A DNA stretch of 64,000 nt from JANYJZ01 sp964523395 (GTDB lineage Bacteria > Bacteroidota > Ignavibacteria > UBA10030 > SZUA-254): NCBI GenBank assembly GCA_964523395.1, contig CAZFXS010000001.1, positions 1 through 64,000 on the forward strand. Direction: 5' to 3'. The position numbers and the translations under genes are program-made. This document shows positions 1 through 7,053 of this stretch, one piece after another (positions within the stretch are counted from its first letter, which is position 1; every line of letters starts with the position of its first letter). The notes below the pieces were generated by a model. The model saw nothing but the letters and a program-made list of their open reading frames with translations, did not search any database and was not told where the DNA came from.

Positions 1-178
1 GGTGTACAACATGCTGGGCCAGGAAGTGGCGACATTGGTTGACCGTGAAGAGATGACGGAAGGCGATAATGAGTTGGAATTTGACGCACAGCGTTTGGCA
101 ACAGGCGTGTACTACTATCGCCTGGTGGTCAACGACGGCGAATTCCAGCAGGTCAAGAAAATGATGTTGATGAAGTAA
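1..178 (+). CDS. C-terminal end of a T9SS type A cargo protein (5' partial)
   Basis: The window opens inside this gene. The frame beginning at base 2 reads VYNMLGQEVATLV, then a glutamate-rich turn, GVYYYRLVV, and closes with QQVKKMMLMK before TAA at 176-178. These are the last ~58 residues of the PNPFNP-type T9SS C-terminal sorting domain, an Ig-like beta-sandwich that directs export through the outer membrane and is normally removed or exchanged for an anchor. Nothing can be said about the functional part of the protein, which lies upstream of the window. The tail is very close to those of the other twelve cargo proteins here, so the gene probably belongs to the same co-directional array. 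Confidence 0.9.
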   Translation, partial: VYNMLGQEVATLVDREEMTEGDNELEFDAQRLATGVYYYRLVVNDGEFQQVKKMMLMK

Positions 179-224
179 GCAGTTCATCCCTCTTGTTTGT
201 TCTCTCTTGATACAGGTAACACTT

Positions 225-267
225 GGAGAGCGGTTTCGTGAAAACGAAACCACTCTCCTCAGGAGAG
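225..267 (+). terminator. Hairpin after the first gene, with an overlapping alternative hairpin
   Basis: Bases 225-239 (GGAGAGCGGTTTCGT) pair with 244-258 (ACGAAACCACTCTCC) across a GAAA loop, with one C-A mismatch. The 3' arm (CTCTCC at 253-258) can instead pair with GGAGAG at 262-267, so two mutually exclusive hairpins are possible. A T-run comes only later (278-283), so this is at best an imperfect intrinsic terminator for the preceding gene. It could also be an mRNA 3' end stabiliser or an attenuator-like element ahead of the gene at 359. Confidence 0.5.
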
Positions 268-358
268 ACTGACGGAAATTTTTAACCAAACAAGTTTTGT
301 AAATCTAAAAACATTCTCTAATCCACCAATTCACAAACACATATAGTAAGGAGTTACT

Positions 359-904
359 ATGAAACACGTATTATTCGCATTCGTCCTGGTTGTTGCGCTT
401 GCATCAAGCGTAATGGCCCAGAGTGAAGCCGAAGCACTGGTTACCGGTGAAGTTGTGAGCGCGTTAGTGCTCGTCAACGTCGACGGTGACTGGGGCGTAT
501 TCGCCTCAGGAAACACCTACGTCATTACCCCTGCCGGATTCAAAGATCCTCCGGGCCCGGGCGAAGGCGCTGGCGTTATCGTTGGTCCCGTTGGCTTTGA
601 AGTCGATGGTATCGGCGGAGAAGATGTGGTTGTTAACCTCGTTCTTCCTGGTGCAATGAATTCAGATGATGACGCAGCTGGTCTTCCGTTATCAAACTGG
701 ACATATGGCTGGAACTATGACAATGACCCGACTGCAACATTCACATCAGCAGGCGCGGTTGTTGGCAATGCGGTTAACCTGTCCATCAACTCCAATGCAG
801 CGTCAGGATTGTTCCTCGGCGCCACAGTGACAGTCCCGACCACAGCATTCCCGGGCACCTACACTGCGCAGATCATTGGTTCAGCTGCATACATTGGTAA
901 CTAA
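359..904 (+). CDS. Small secreted DUF4402-like protein, candidate fibre subunit
   Basis: This is a 181-residue protein with a clear signal peptide (residues 1-21, ending ASSVMAQ) and a strong ribosome binding site, TAAGGAG at 347-353, five bases before the ATG. The mature part is glycine- and valine-rich with alternating hydrophobic residues. It has a WGVFASG strand near residue 45, a GVIVGPVGFEV strand in the middle and an FPGTYTAQIIGSAAY strand at the end. This layout resembles DUF4402 and other small beta-sandwich pilin-like proteins exported by chaperone-usher systems. It has no cysteine and no T9SS sorting domain, unlike almost every other secreted protein here. The next two genes encode a PapD-like chaperone and an usher-like protein, which supports the subunit role. 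The hairpin right after it could let it be made in excess over them. The family assignment is from pattern memory; the pilin role is inference. Confidence 0.65.
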   Translation: MKHVLFAFVLVVALASSVMAQSEAEALVTGEVVSALVLVNVDGDWGVFASGNTYVITPAGFKDPPGPGEGAGVIVGPVGFEVDGIGGEDVVVNLVLPGAMNSDDDAAGLPLSNWTYGWNYDNDPTATFTSAGAVVGNAVNLSINSNAASGLFLGATVTVPTTAFPGTYTAQIIGSAAYIGN

Positions 905-954
905 GATATAGTAAAGAGATAAACGGTATATCGTATAAGTCTCTTGTTTCGAGC

Positions 955-1006
955 AAAAGAGGTACCAGTGCTCATCTCAACAATGAACATTCGGTGCCTC
1001 TTTTCT
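955..1006 (+). terminator. Strong stem-loop terminator after the subunit gene
   Basis: AAAAGAGGTACC at 955-966 pairs along its whole length with GGTGCCTCTTTT at 993-1004, with one G-U pair. The stem continues inward (AGTGCTCAT with ATGAACATT, one bulged C) to a small CTCAACA loop. The stem is ~20 bp and ends in a T-rich stretch. It lies between the subunit gene and the chaperone gene, the usual place for a partial terminator in pilus operons. Confidence 0.8.
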
Positions 1007-1116
1007 TATTAGGTTGTCCGATGTAAGGTGCGGCGCTCTGTTTCATGCTGACTGAATGTGCCATGCCCTCCTGTTTACAGGAGGGTTACGTGATTATAGA
1101 AGGATACTCAACTGCA

Positions 1117-1971
1117 ATGAAAAACAAATTCCATGTATACATTTCGCGAGTCGCGATCGCATTGTTTATTCTTATCTGCTGCAACCCAAAAGACTCCTTT
1201 GCGGGTGTTGAAGTGTATCCGACATATTTATTTCTGAATTCCCCCAACAGATCTGTCTCTGTCAGTGTGTCGAACCCGACGAATACACGACAGGAGATTT
1301 GGATTGAGTACCGGTATGGATACCCTGTCGCCGGCGACAGCGGAAAATTTGCTATGCATTATGTTGAACCGCCGGTTCCTGCAAGTGAGCCGTCTGCGGT
1401 GCCCTGGCTCAAAGCATATCCCCAGCGATTTGTTCTTAACCCCGGTGAATCTCAGGTTGTCAGAATCATGGTGACACCACCGATGGGAATCCTCCCCGGC
1501 GAATATTGGGGAAGAGTAGTCATCGGTTCGACTGAACGTGAAATTAAAAAAACTATAGCCCCGGGAACCTCCCCTGTGTCTCGTTTCCAGTACATCTCTC
1601 AGGTCGATATTCCGTTGCACTTCCGGTTTGGATCGGTGTCGTCTGCGTTGACAATCCGTGATTTTTCTTCATCCATTGTAGATGGTAAACTTGTGTTTGG
1701 CGTCAATATCATACGGAGCGGCAACGCATCCTATTGGGGAACAATGACAACGGTTTTGAAAGATAAAAGCGGAAAAATTTTAAAAAGCCAAAACGATGTC
1801 GTGGCTATTTACAGAGATATACTCTATCCGGGTTCACTTGATGTTCAATCGGTGCCTCCTGGACCATATACCCTTGAAGTTTCTTTCTCTCCCAAACGCC
1901 GCGGGTTGCATTCCCAATTTACGCTGAAAAGCGATCCCGTAAAGTACACGCAAGATATTATTATTCCATAG
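1117..1971 (+). CDS. PapD-like periplasmic chaperone of a chaperone-usher-like system
   Basis: The preferred start is the ATG at 1117, preceded by AGAAGGA at 1098-1104 and followed by a signal peptide (MKNKFHVYISRVAIALFILI, cleavage near DSFA-G). An ATG at 1045 in the same frame would put a poor leader in front of it. The 284-residue product opens with an Ig-like domain: VEVYPTYLFLNSPNRSVSVS, then VSNPTNTRQEIWIEY, and later PQRFVLNPGESQVVRIMVTP and LPGEYWGRVVIGS. That is the strand order and the 'L-N-P-G-E-S-Q-V-V-R' signature of PapD-type pilus chaperones, closest to the archaic branch. The second domain is poorly conserved. It would cap subunits in the periplasm and hand them to the usher-like protein that starts 29 bases downstream. 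The family is fairly sure; the substrate is inferred from the neighbouring DUF4402-like gene. Confidence 0.75.
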   Translation: MKNKFHVYISRVAIALFILICCNPKDSFAGVEVYPTYLFLNSPNRSVSVSVSNPTNTRQEIWIEYRYGYPVAGDSGKFAMHYVEPPVPASEPSAVPWLKAYPQRFVLNPGESQVVRIMVTPPMGILPGEYWGRVVIGSTEREIKKTIAPGTSPVSRFQYISQVDIPLHFRFGSVSSALTIRDFSSSIVDGKLVFGVNIIRSGNASYWGTMTTVLKDKSGKILKSQNDVVAIYRDILYPGSLDVQSVPPGPYTLEVSFSPKRRGLHSQFTLKSDPVKYTQDIIIP

Positions 1972-2000
1972 ATATGCATTACCTCAGGGGCTCATATTCC

Positions 2001-4589
2001 ATGAAGAGGTTTCTTCTCGCGTTATCGGCGTTGTTCGGACTGTTTATAGGATGTATTGGCGGTGTACATGCCCAAGGTCTTTCGTCTTCCGACTCCTCCC
2101 AGTTTATCCCCGTTGAGCTTTCCATCAGGGGACTTGGCAGATTTGAAATCAATATGCTGTATCAGAACTCCACGGCGTATATCCCTATGGTGTCAATGTT
2201 TAAAATTTTGAATATTAATGTGAATTATAACGCAAGCCAACGGCTTGCCGAAGGTTTTTACCTTGATCCTGCAAGGCGATATTCCATTGATGGGCTGAAC
2301 AGGTCTGCTTCAGCAGGTGACAAGTCGGTTGTCCTGTCGTCATCGGATGTGGTGTCCACGGCAGAAGATCTGTACGTGCGTACAACACTGTACCAGGTCT
2401 TGTTCAACCTGGAACTGACTTACAATCCGAGGCGGCTTGAAGTATCATTGAAATCAAAAGAGCGCCTGCCGATATTTCTCCAGCGCGACCGTGACCTTGC
2501 GCGGCGGCGCAAACGCGGATTGTACCAATTACCGGAACCTGAATATACAGAACCACGACGGTTTACCGTATTTGATTTCGGCCGGCTTGATTATTCGTTT
2601 ACATCCCAAATAAGCCGCCATGGCGTCCCGCGCCAGGCGTATGCTTTTCATCTCGGCAACCAGATCCTCGGTGGCGATTTTGAAGGAAGGGTCAACGGCA
2701 GAATCCATGAATCATTGACTAGCCAGGATGTCACCGCGCGACTGCGGTATGCCTTTCTTAATAATTCGGTGGTCCGCCAGATCATCATTGGCGATATTCT
2801 TACCACTGGGCTCATTCCTTCCAGCGTGTTAGGCATTGAAGTGACAAACAGACCCGCGCCGCGGAGATATTTTTTTGCATCTGAAGAACTCGATGGTTCG
2901 ATGTCCCCCGGAGGCATTGCTGATTTTTATCTGCGTGGTTCACTGGTGGATTTTCAAACGGTAAATCCTGAGGGTGCATATTCATTCTCGGCTCCCATCA
3001 TTTATGGTGTTTCCAATTATCAGGTGCGGCAGTATGATGCCTTTGGCGTTGAACGCCTGATTGATTACCGCATAGTTGTTCCGCCGACGATGATCCCGTC
3101 GGGTGAAGTTGAATACAGCCTTGTAGGCGGCAGAATGCGTCTGAAGGATGATGAATCGTACGGAAATGGAACGGTGCGTTGGGGTGTGAATTCCTTCCTC
3201 ACCCTTGGAACAGGTTTTGATTATTTCAAAGGGTATAATCCTTACAGCGACAGAAAAATTCATCCGATGTTAACCGCCACCGGAAGATTGACCAGGCTTC
3301 TCGTCGGTGATTTCACCGTCTCGCCGTCGGCATTTTCGCGCGGCATTTTAAGCCTGACGTATCCCTCTTCTGCCGGGGGCTCGTTCGGCTATACCTGGTA
3401 TAACAATCATCCTTTTTACAATCCAAGAAAAATCATCAGTGAAGCGACAGCAACGGCGACGCTTCCTTTTACGTTCGGACTTACACGTGTAAATCTTGAT
3501 GTTCTTCTGCGGCAGACCATGCTTGAAGTAGGGCGAGACCGTGTGCTCCAGCCGTCTCTTGGCGGTCAAAGCGGAAGCCTTACATACCGTATTACACATC
3601 GCCGGACATGGCGACAGCGCGAGGGAGCTGAGCTGCTAGACGCATATACGACGCTTTCCATGGGCATTCGCGCGCCGGGAGGGTTTAACTTCCGCGGTAC
3701 AACCAGGTACCATCACTACAACGGCGGATTCAAGGAAATGCGGCTCGATTTCAGTAAGAGATTTTCGCGGGAAGTATGGCTCCAGATTTTTTATGATAAA
3801 AGTTTTATTACCCAAAATGCCATCGTTGGCCTCCAATTTGTGTATTATTTCCCGTTTGCCCTGTTCCGCACGGTGTTCGCCACCAGCGGCCAGTCAGGAA
3901 TACGCACATCAGAAACCGTCAGCGGATCAATCGGATTTTCCCCAGAAGCCGGCGATTTCTACTTTGACTATCTAAGTAACCGTGTCGGGTTCGGTGGTAT
4001 CATTGTTGACCCCTATGTGGATATTAATAACAACGGAATTCATGATCCGGGCGAGGAAGAAATAACCAAAGCCAGAATCAGTGCTTCGACGATGTTTGGC
4101 AATCAGTCGTTAAAATATACTGATGGCGGTGGGTTTGGACTGCGCCATACGCTTCCGTACGAAGAGTATGTTCTTTCAATGGATCCCGTGTATCTTGACA
4201 ACCCCCTCTGGATACCAAAATACTCGACAGTGTCCGTTGTGTCCGAGCCGAATCAGTTCCGCGTGGTTGATCTGCCGATTGTTCTGGGCGGAATCGTGCG
4301 GGGGCGCGTTCAGCTGGAGAACGGTGCCGGAGTTGAAGGCGTTACAGTAAGTATTATTCCTGAAACGGAAGAACCGGGAAAGGAAATCTTCAGAAAATCC
4401 GGAGTGTCATTTTCAACGGGCGAATTTGAGTTCATTGGCGTTCCGCCCGGGCGCTACAAAATATCTATCGACGAACGGCAACTCGAAATATTGCGCTTGA
4501 GAACGGGACAATCAGTGTTTATGATCGATGTCGTGTCGAAACCTGAAGGTGATGAAATATCAAACATTATCTTCAATCTTACACGTTAA
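2001..4589 (+). CDS. Usher-like outer-membrane protein (FimD/CsuD-type) with C-terminal regulatory-like domain
   Basis: The frame opens at 1974, but the ATG at 2001 gives a proper signal peptide (MKRFLLALSALFGLFIGCIG, ending VHAQ), so 862 residues are predicted. The N-terminal ~120 residues (IPVELSIRGLGRFEINM) resemble an usher periplasmic domain. The region from about residue 180 to 650 is rich in alternating aromatic strands typical of a large barrel. In the middle are MSPGGIADFYLRGSLVDFQT and YGVSNYQVRQYDAFGVER followed by EVEYSLVGGRM, which match the 'yvNG ... YxVRxxDxfGrE ... YS.a.G' pattern of usher plug and barrel. After the barrel come a DINNNGIHDPGEEEI calcium-binding-like motif and a carboxypeptidase-regulatory-like beta-sandwich (GGIVRGRVQLENGAGVEGVT, PPGRYKISIDE). 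It is slightly longer than classical ushers and follows its chaperone by 29 bases, which indicates cotranscription. It would be the secretion pore and assembly platform for the subunit at 359. Confidence 0.7.
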   Translation: MKRFLLALSALFGLFIGCIGGVHAQGLSSSDSSQFIPVELSIRGLGRFEINMLYQNSTAYIPMVSMFKILNINVNYNASQRLAEGFYLDPARRYSIDGLNRSASAGDKSVVLSSSDVVSTAEDLYVRTTLYQVLFNLELTYNPRRLEVSLKSKERLPIFLQRDRDLARRRKRGLYQLPEPEYTEPRRFTVFDFGRLDYSFTSQISRHGVPRQAYAFHLGNQILGGDFEGRVNGRIHESLTSQDVTARLRYAFLNNSVVRQIIIGDILTTGLIPSSVLGIEVTNRPAPRRYFFASEELDGSMSPGGIADFYLRGSLVDFQTVNPEGAYSFSAPIIYGVSNYQVRQYDAFGVERLIDYRIVVPPTMIPSGEVEYSLVGGRMRLKDDESYGNGTVRWGVNSFLTLGTGFDYFKGYNPYSDRKIHPMLTATGRLTRLLVGDFTVSPSAFSRGILSLTYPSSAGGSFGYTWYNNHPFYNPRKIISEATATATLPFTFGLTRVNLDVLLRQTMLEVGRDRVLQPSLGGQSGSLTYRITHRRTWRQREGAELLDAYTTLSMGIRAPGGFNFRGTTRYHHYNGGFKEMRLDFSKRFSREVWLQIFYDKSFITQNAIVGLQFVYYFPFALFRTVFATSGQSGIRTSETVSGSIGFSPEAGDFYFDYLSNRVGFGGIIVDPYVDINNNGIHDPGEEEITKARISASTMFGNQSLKYTDGGGFGLRHTLPYEEYVLSMDPVYLDNPLWIPKYSTVSVVSEPNQFRVVDLPIVLGGIVRGRVQLENGAGVEGVTVSIIPETEEPGKEIFRKSGVSFSTGEFEFIGVPPGRYKISIDERQLEILRLRTGQSVFMIDVVSKPEGDEISNIIFNLTR

Positions 4590-4660
4590 CATGTAACGAT
4601 CCGGCAGTATCCCGGACCGTATCATTGTTTACAATGTTTTTCAGAGGAGTAGGGGTGCTT

Positions 4661-6961
4661 ATGAATCCAAATGAGATGTTCTACCGGCTTGCGGGTGTGC
4701 GCGCTTCGTGGCACGCGGTTACCCGGACTGTCATGATGTTGTTGGTCATGGCTGCAGTGCATTGCTATGCTATCGCACAGGAAGAAGGTGAAACTCCTGC
4801 CGATGACGATATGATCGAGTTTGCCGATTCATCGGATATCCTCGATCCGCTCGCGTTTCCGCTTTACAACGAAGAAGTATTTTTCGATACGGTGAATCCG
4901 GCATGGCAGTGGCAGAACCCGTTTCCTACCGGGAATATCCTTTACAGCGTTGACTTTATCCACACAGATTCTATTATGGCGGTCGGACAGGCCGGGACAT
5001 TCATCCGTACGCGTGATGACGGCACGACCTGGAACGCGGAATACAACACGCTTGGAATTGTCGGCGCCCTGACAGCAATTGATGTGGTGGAGCCTGATCT
5101 TGCGTTTGTCGTCAGCTCCAGCGGCCAAATTCTTCGCACGTCAGATGGCGGTATTGAATGGGAAGCGCTTCCATCCAATACCAATCGGAATCTCCGCAGC
5201 GTGAATTTCACCGATGCGGATGAAGGATGGGTTGTCGGTTCGGGCGGCACTGTACGCCTGACCCTCGACGGTGGCGACACGTGGTTTACAGAAATCATTC
5301 CCACAACGCGCAATTTGAATGACGTTCATTTTGATCCGACATTCACCGGCTACGGTTGGATTGTCGGCGACAGCGGCTCGGTGTTCCTTACGACCGATGC
5401 CGGAGGAACATGGATTGCGGAGACCAGCGGGACAACACAACGGTTAAATGCAGTCTATTTTCCCACCGATGACTTTGGGTATGCCGTAGGTGACAAAGGA
5501 ACCTTTATTGCCACGACCAATGGCGGTGACACATGGATTAATTTTACACCACTGACATCAGGGAACCTTTACGATGTTTATTTTATCGATGAGGATACCG
5601 GTTGGGCGGCAGGAGATTTTGGAAGAATATATAAAACTACCAACTCGGGGGGAACCTGGGTAACGCAATCAACCGGAACGACTCGCTCGGTGATGAGTAT
5701 TAAAATGGCGGATGAAGATGACGGCTGGGCTGTTACTACCGGCGGTGAAGTACTGCGCACGACGAATGGCGGTTCCTCGTGGGTAAAACGCTCGCACGAA
5801 ACATTTGCTCCCGTGAATCTGAATGCCATCACCTTTGCGGACATCGATAACGGCTGGGCCGTTGGTAACCGCGGTGTTATTATGCACACCTCTGACTCCG
5901 GAGAGTCATGGAGCTTTCAGAATTCCGGCGGCACAAAATACCTTACCGATGTATTCTTCCTCGACGACCAAACCGGATGGGTTACAGGAAAGAACGGCAT
6001 TCTCCTCAAAACAACCAATGGCGGAACGAATTGGCTTCTGATCCCGACAGGCAACAAGTTAAGCTACAACGCTGTCCAGTTCCTCGACGCCAATGAGGGA
6101 TTTCTTGTAAGCAATAACGGTAAAATTCTCCGTTCGACAAACGGCGGGACATCATGGTCTCCCATTCTCACCGGTGTAAGCAAGAATTTTCACGATATCT
6201 ATTTCACGGATGCTGATAACGGCTATGCCGCTGGTGCATCCGGGCTTATTATGCAAACCACCAATGGAGGGGCATCGTGGTTTCCCGCGGTCACTTCATT
6301 CACGACGCGTAATCTCCGGTCCGTTCATTTCGGAACGCCGGATGACGGATGGGCCGTCGGAGACAGAGGGACCATTCTGCATACCACAAATGGCGGCGAT
6401 TCGTGGACAGCGCAATCCTCCGGCGTTGCGTCCGCACTTTTATCGGTTGTTGCCATCGACGACCAGATAGTGTGGGCTTCCGGTGTTGCAGGAGTAATTC
6501 TTTATTCAGATGACGGTGGCACCACATGGGTGCGCCAGGTATCTGCCACGTCGCGAAACCTGTACGGCATGCATGCATTTGATGCGAACAATATCTGGGC
6601 ATCGGGCGCAAACGGCGCAATCCTGAAATACACCGAGGCGGGACCATTGCCAGCTGTTGCTCAGAGCTTTGACAAAATTATACCGGCTTCATCCAATTTC
6701 CCGAATCCGTTTAACCCCTCAACGACAATTTCCTTTACGCTCGGGAAAGCCAGTCGCGTTTCCGTTGTCGTCTATAACCTGCTCGGGCAGGAAGTTGCGG
6801 CACTGCTGCAGAATGAAGAATTCACGGCGGGAACACACAAGATTCAGTTTACGGCGCGTGGAACGTCGGGAAATGACCTCCCCTCGGGAGTCTATTTCTA
6901 TAGTATCCAGGTGGATGGCGGCCGTTATCAGCGCGTCGAAAAGATGGTGCTGATGAAGTAG
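4661..6961 (+). CDS. T9SS cargo protein with YCF48-type beta-propeller repeats
   Basis: The frame opens at 4625, but ATG 4661 is preceded by AGAGGAG (4643-4649) and gives 766 residues. It has a hydrophobic segment near residues 34-49 (VMMLLVMAAVHCYAIAQ), so the signal peptide has an unusually long N-region. About thirteen repeats follow, each with a GWAVG-type strand, G.I..TT.GG and a closing TW or SW, as in 'TTNGGTSW'. This is the YCF48/Hcf136-like, sortilin-related propeller motif, here long enough for two propellers. The C-terminus (NFPNPFNPSTTISFTL to EKMVLMK) is the T9SS type A sorting domain. In other proteins YCF48 repeats bind partners rather than catalyse, so a surface or extracellular binding role is inferred; the ligand is unknown. 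The next gene encodes a paralogue. Confidence 0.85.
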   Translation: MNPNEMFYRLAGVRASWHAVTRTVMMLLVMAAVHCYAIAQEEGETPADDDMIEFADSSDILDPLAFPLYNEEVFFDTVNPAWQWQNPFPTGNILYSVDFIHTDSIMAVGQAGTFIRTRDDGTTWNAEYNTLGIVGALTAIDVVEPDLAFVVSSSGQILRTSDGGIEWEALPSNTNRNLRSVNFTDADEGWVVGSGGTVRLTLDGGDTWFTEIIPTTRNLNDVHFDPTFTGYGWIVGDSGSVFLTTDAGGTWIAETSGTTQRLNAVYFPTDDFGYAVGDKGTFIATTNGGDTWINFTPLTSGNLYDVYFIDEDTGWAAGDFGRIYKTTNSGGTWVTQSTGTTRSVMSIKMADEDDGWAVTTGGEVLRTTNGGSSWVKRSHETFAPVNLNAITFADIDNGWAVGNRGVIMHTSDSGESWSFQNSGGTKYLTDVFFLDDQTGWVTGKNGILLKTTNGGTNWLLIPTGNKLSYNAVQFLDANEGFLVSNNGKILRSTNGGTSWSPILTGVSKNFHDIYFTDADNGYAAGASGLIMQTTNGGASWFPAVTSFTTRNLRSVHFGTPDDGWAVGDRGTILHTTNGGDSWTAQSSGVASALLSVVAIDDQIVWASGVAGVILYSDDGGTTWVRQVSATSRNLYGMHAFDANNIWASGANGAILKYTEAGPLPAVAQSFDKIIPASSNFPNPFNPSTTISFTLGKASRVSVVVYNLLGQEVAALLQNEEFTAGTHKIQFTARGTSGNDLPSGVYFYSIQVDGGRYQRVEKMVLMK

Positions 6962-6995
6962 GCGCAGCGGACGCAATAATGTAACAAAGTTTTCA

Positions 6996-7026
6996 GGGAT
7001 GGTTCCATGCCGGAACCATCCCCTTA
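6996..7026 (+). terminator. Hairpin between the two YCF48 genes
   Basis: GGGATGGTTCC (6996-7006) pairs perfectly with GGAACCATCCC (7012-7022) over a five-base loop. Only a short CTTAT follows, so termination may be partial. Confidence 0.65.
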
Positions 7027-7053
7027 TCATACCAATAGGAACGGTGAATCGTA

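Noticed and set aside
1045..1116. Upstream start for the chaperone gene
   Set aside because: The extra 24 residues (with Cys and acidic residues) would spoil the signal peptide; ATG 1117 has AGAAGGA and a clean leader.
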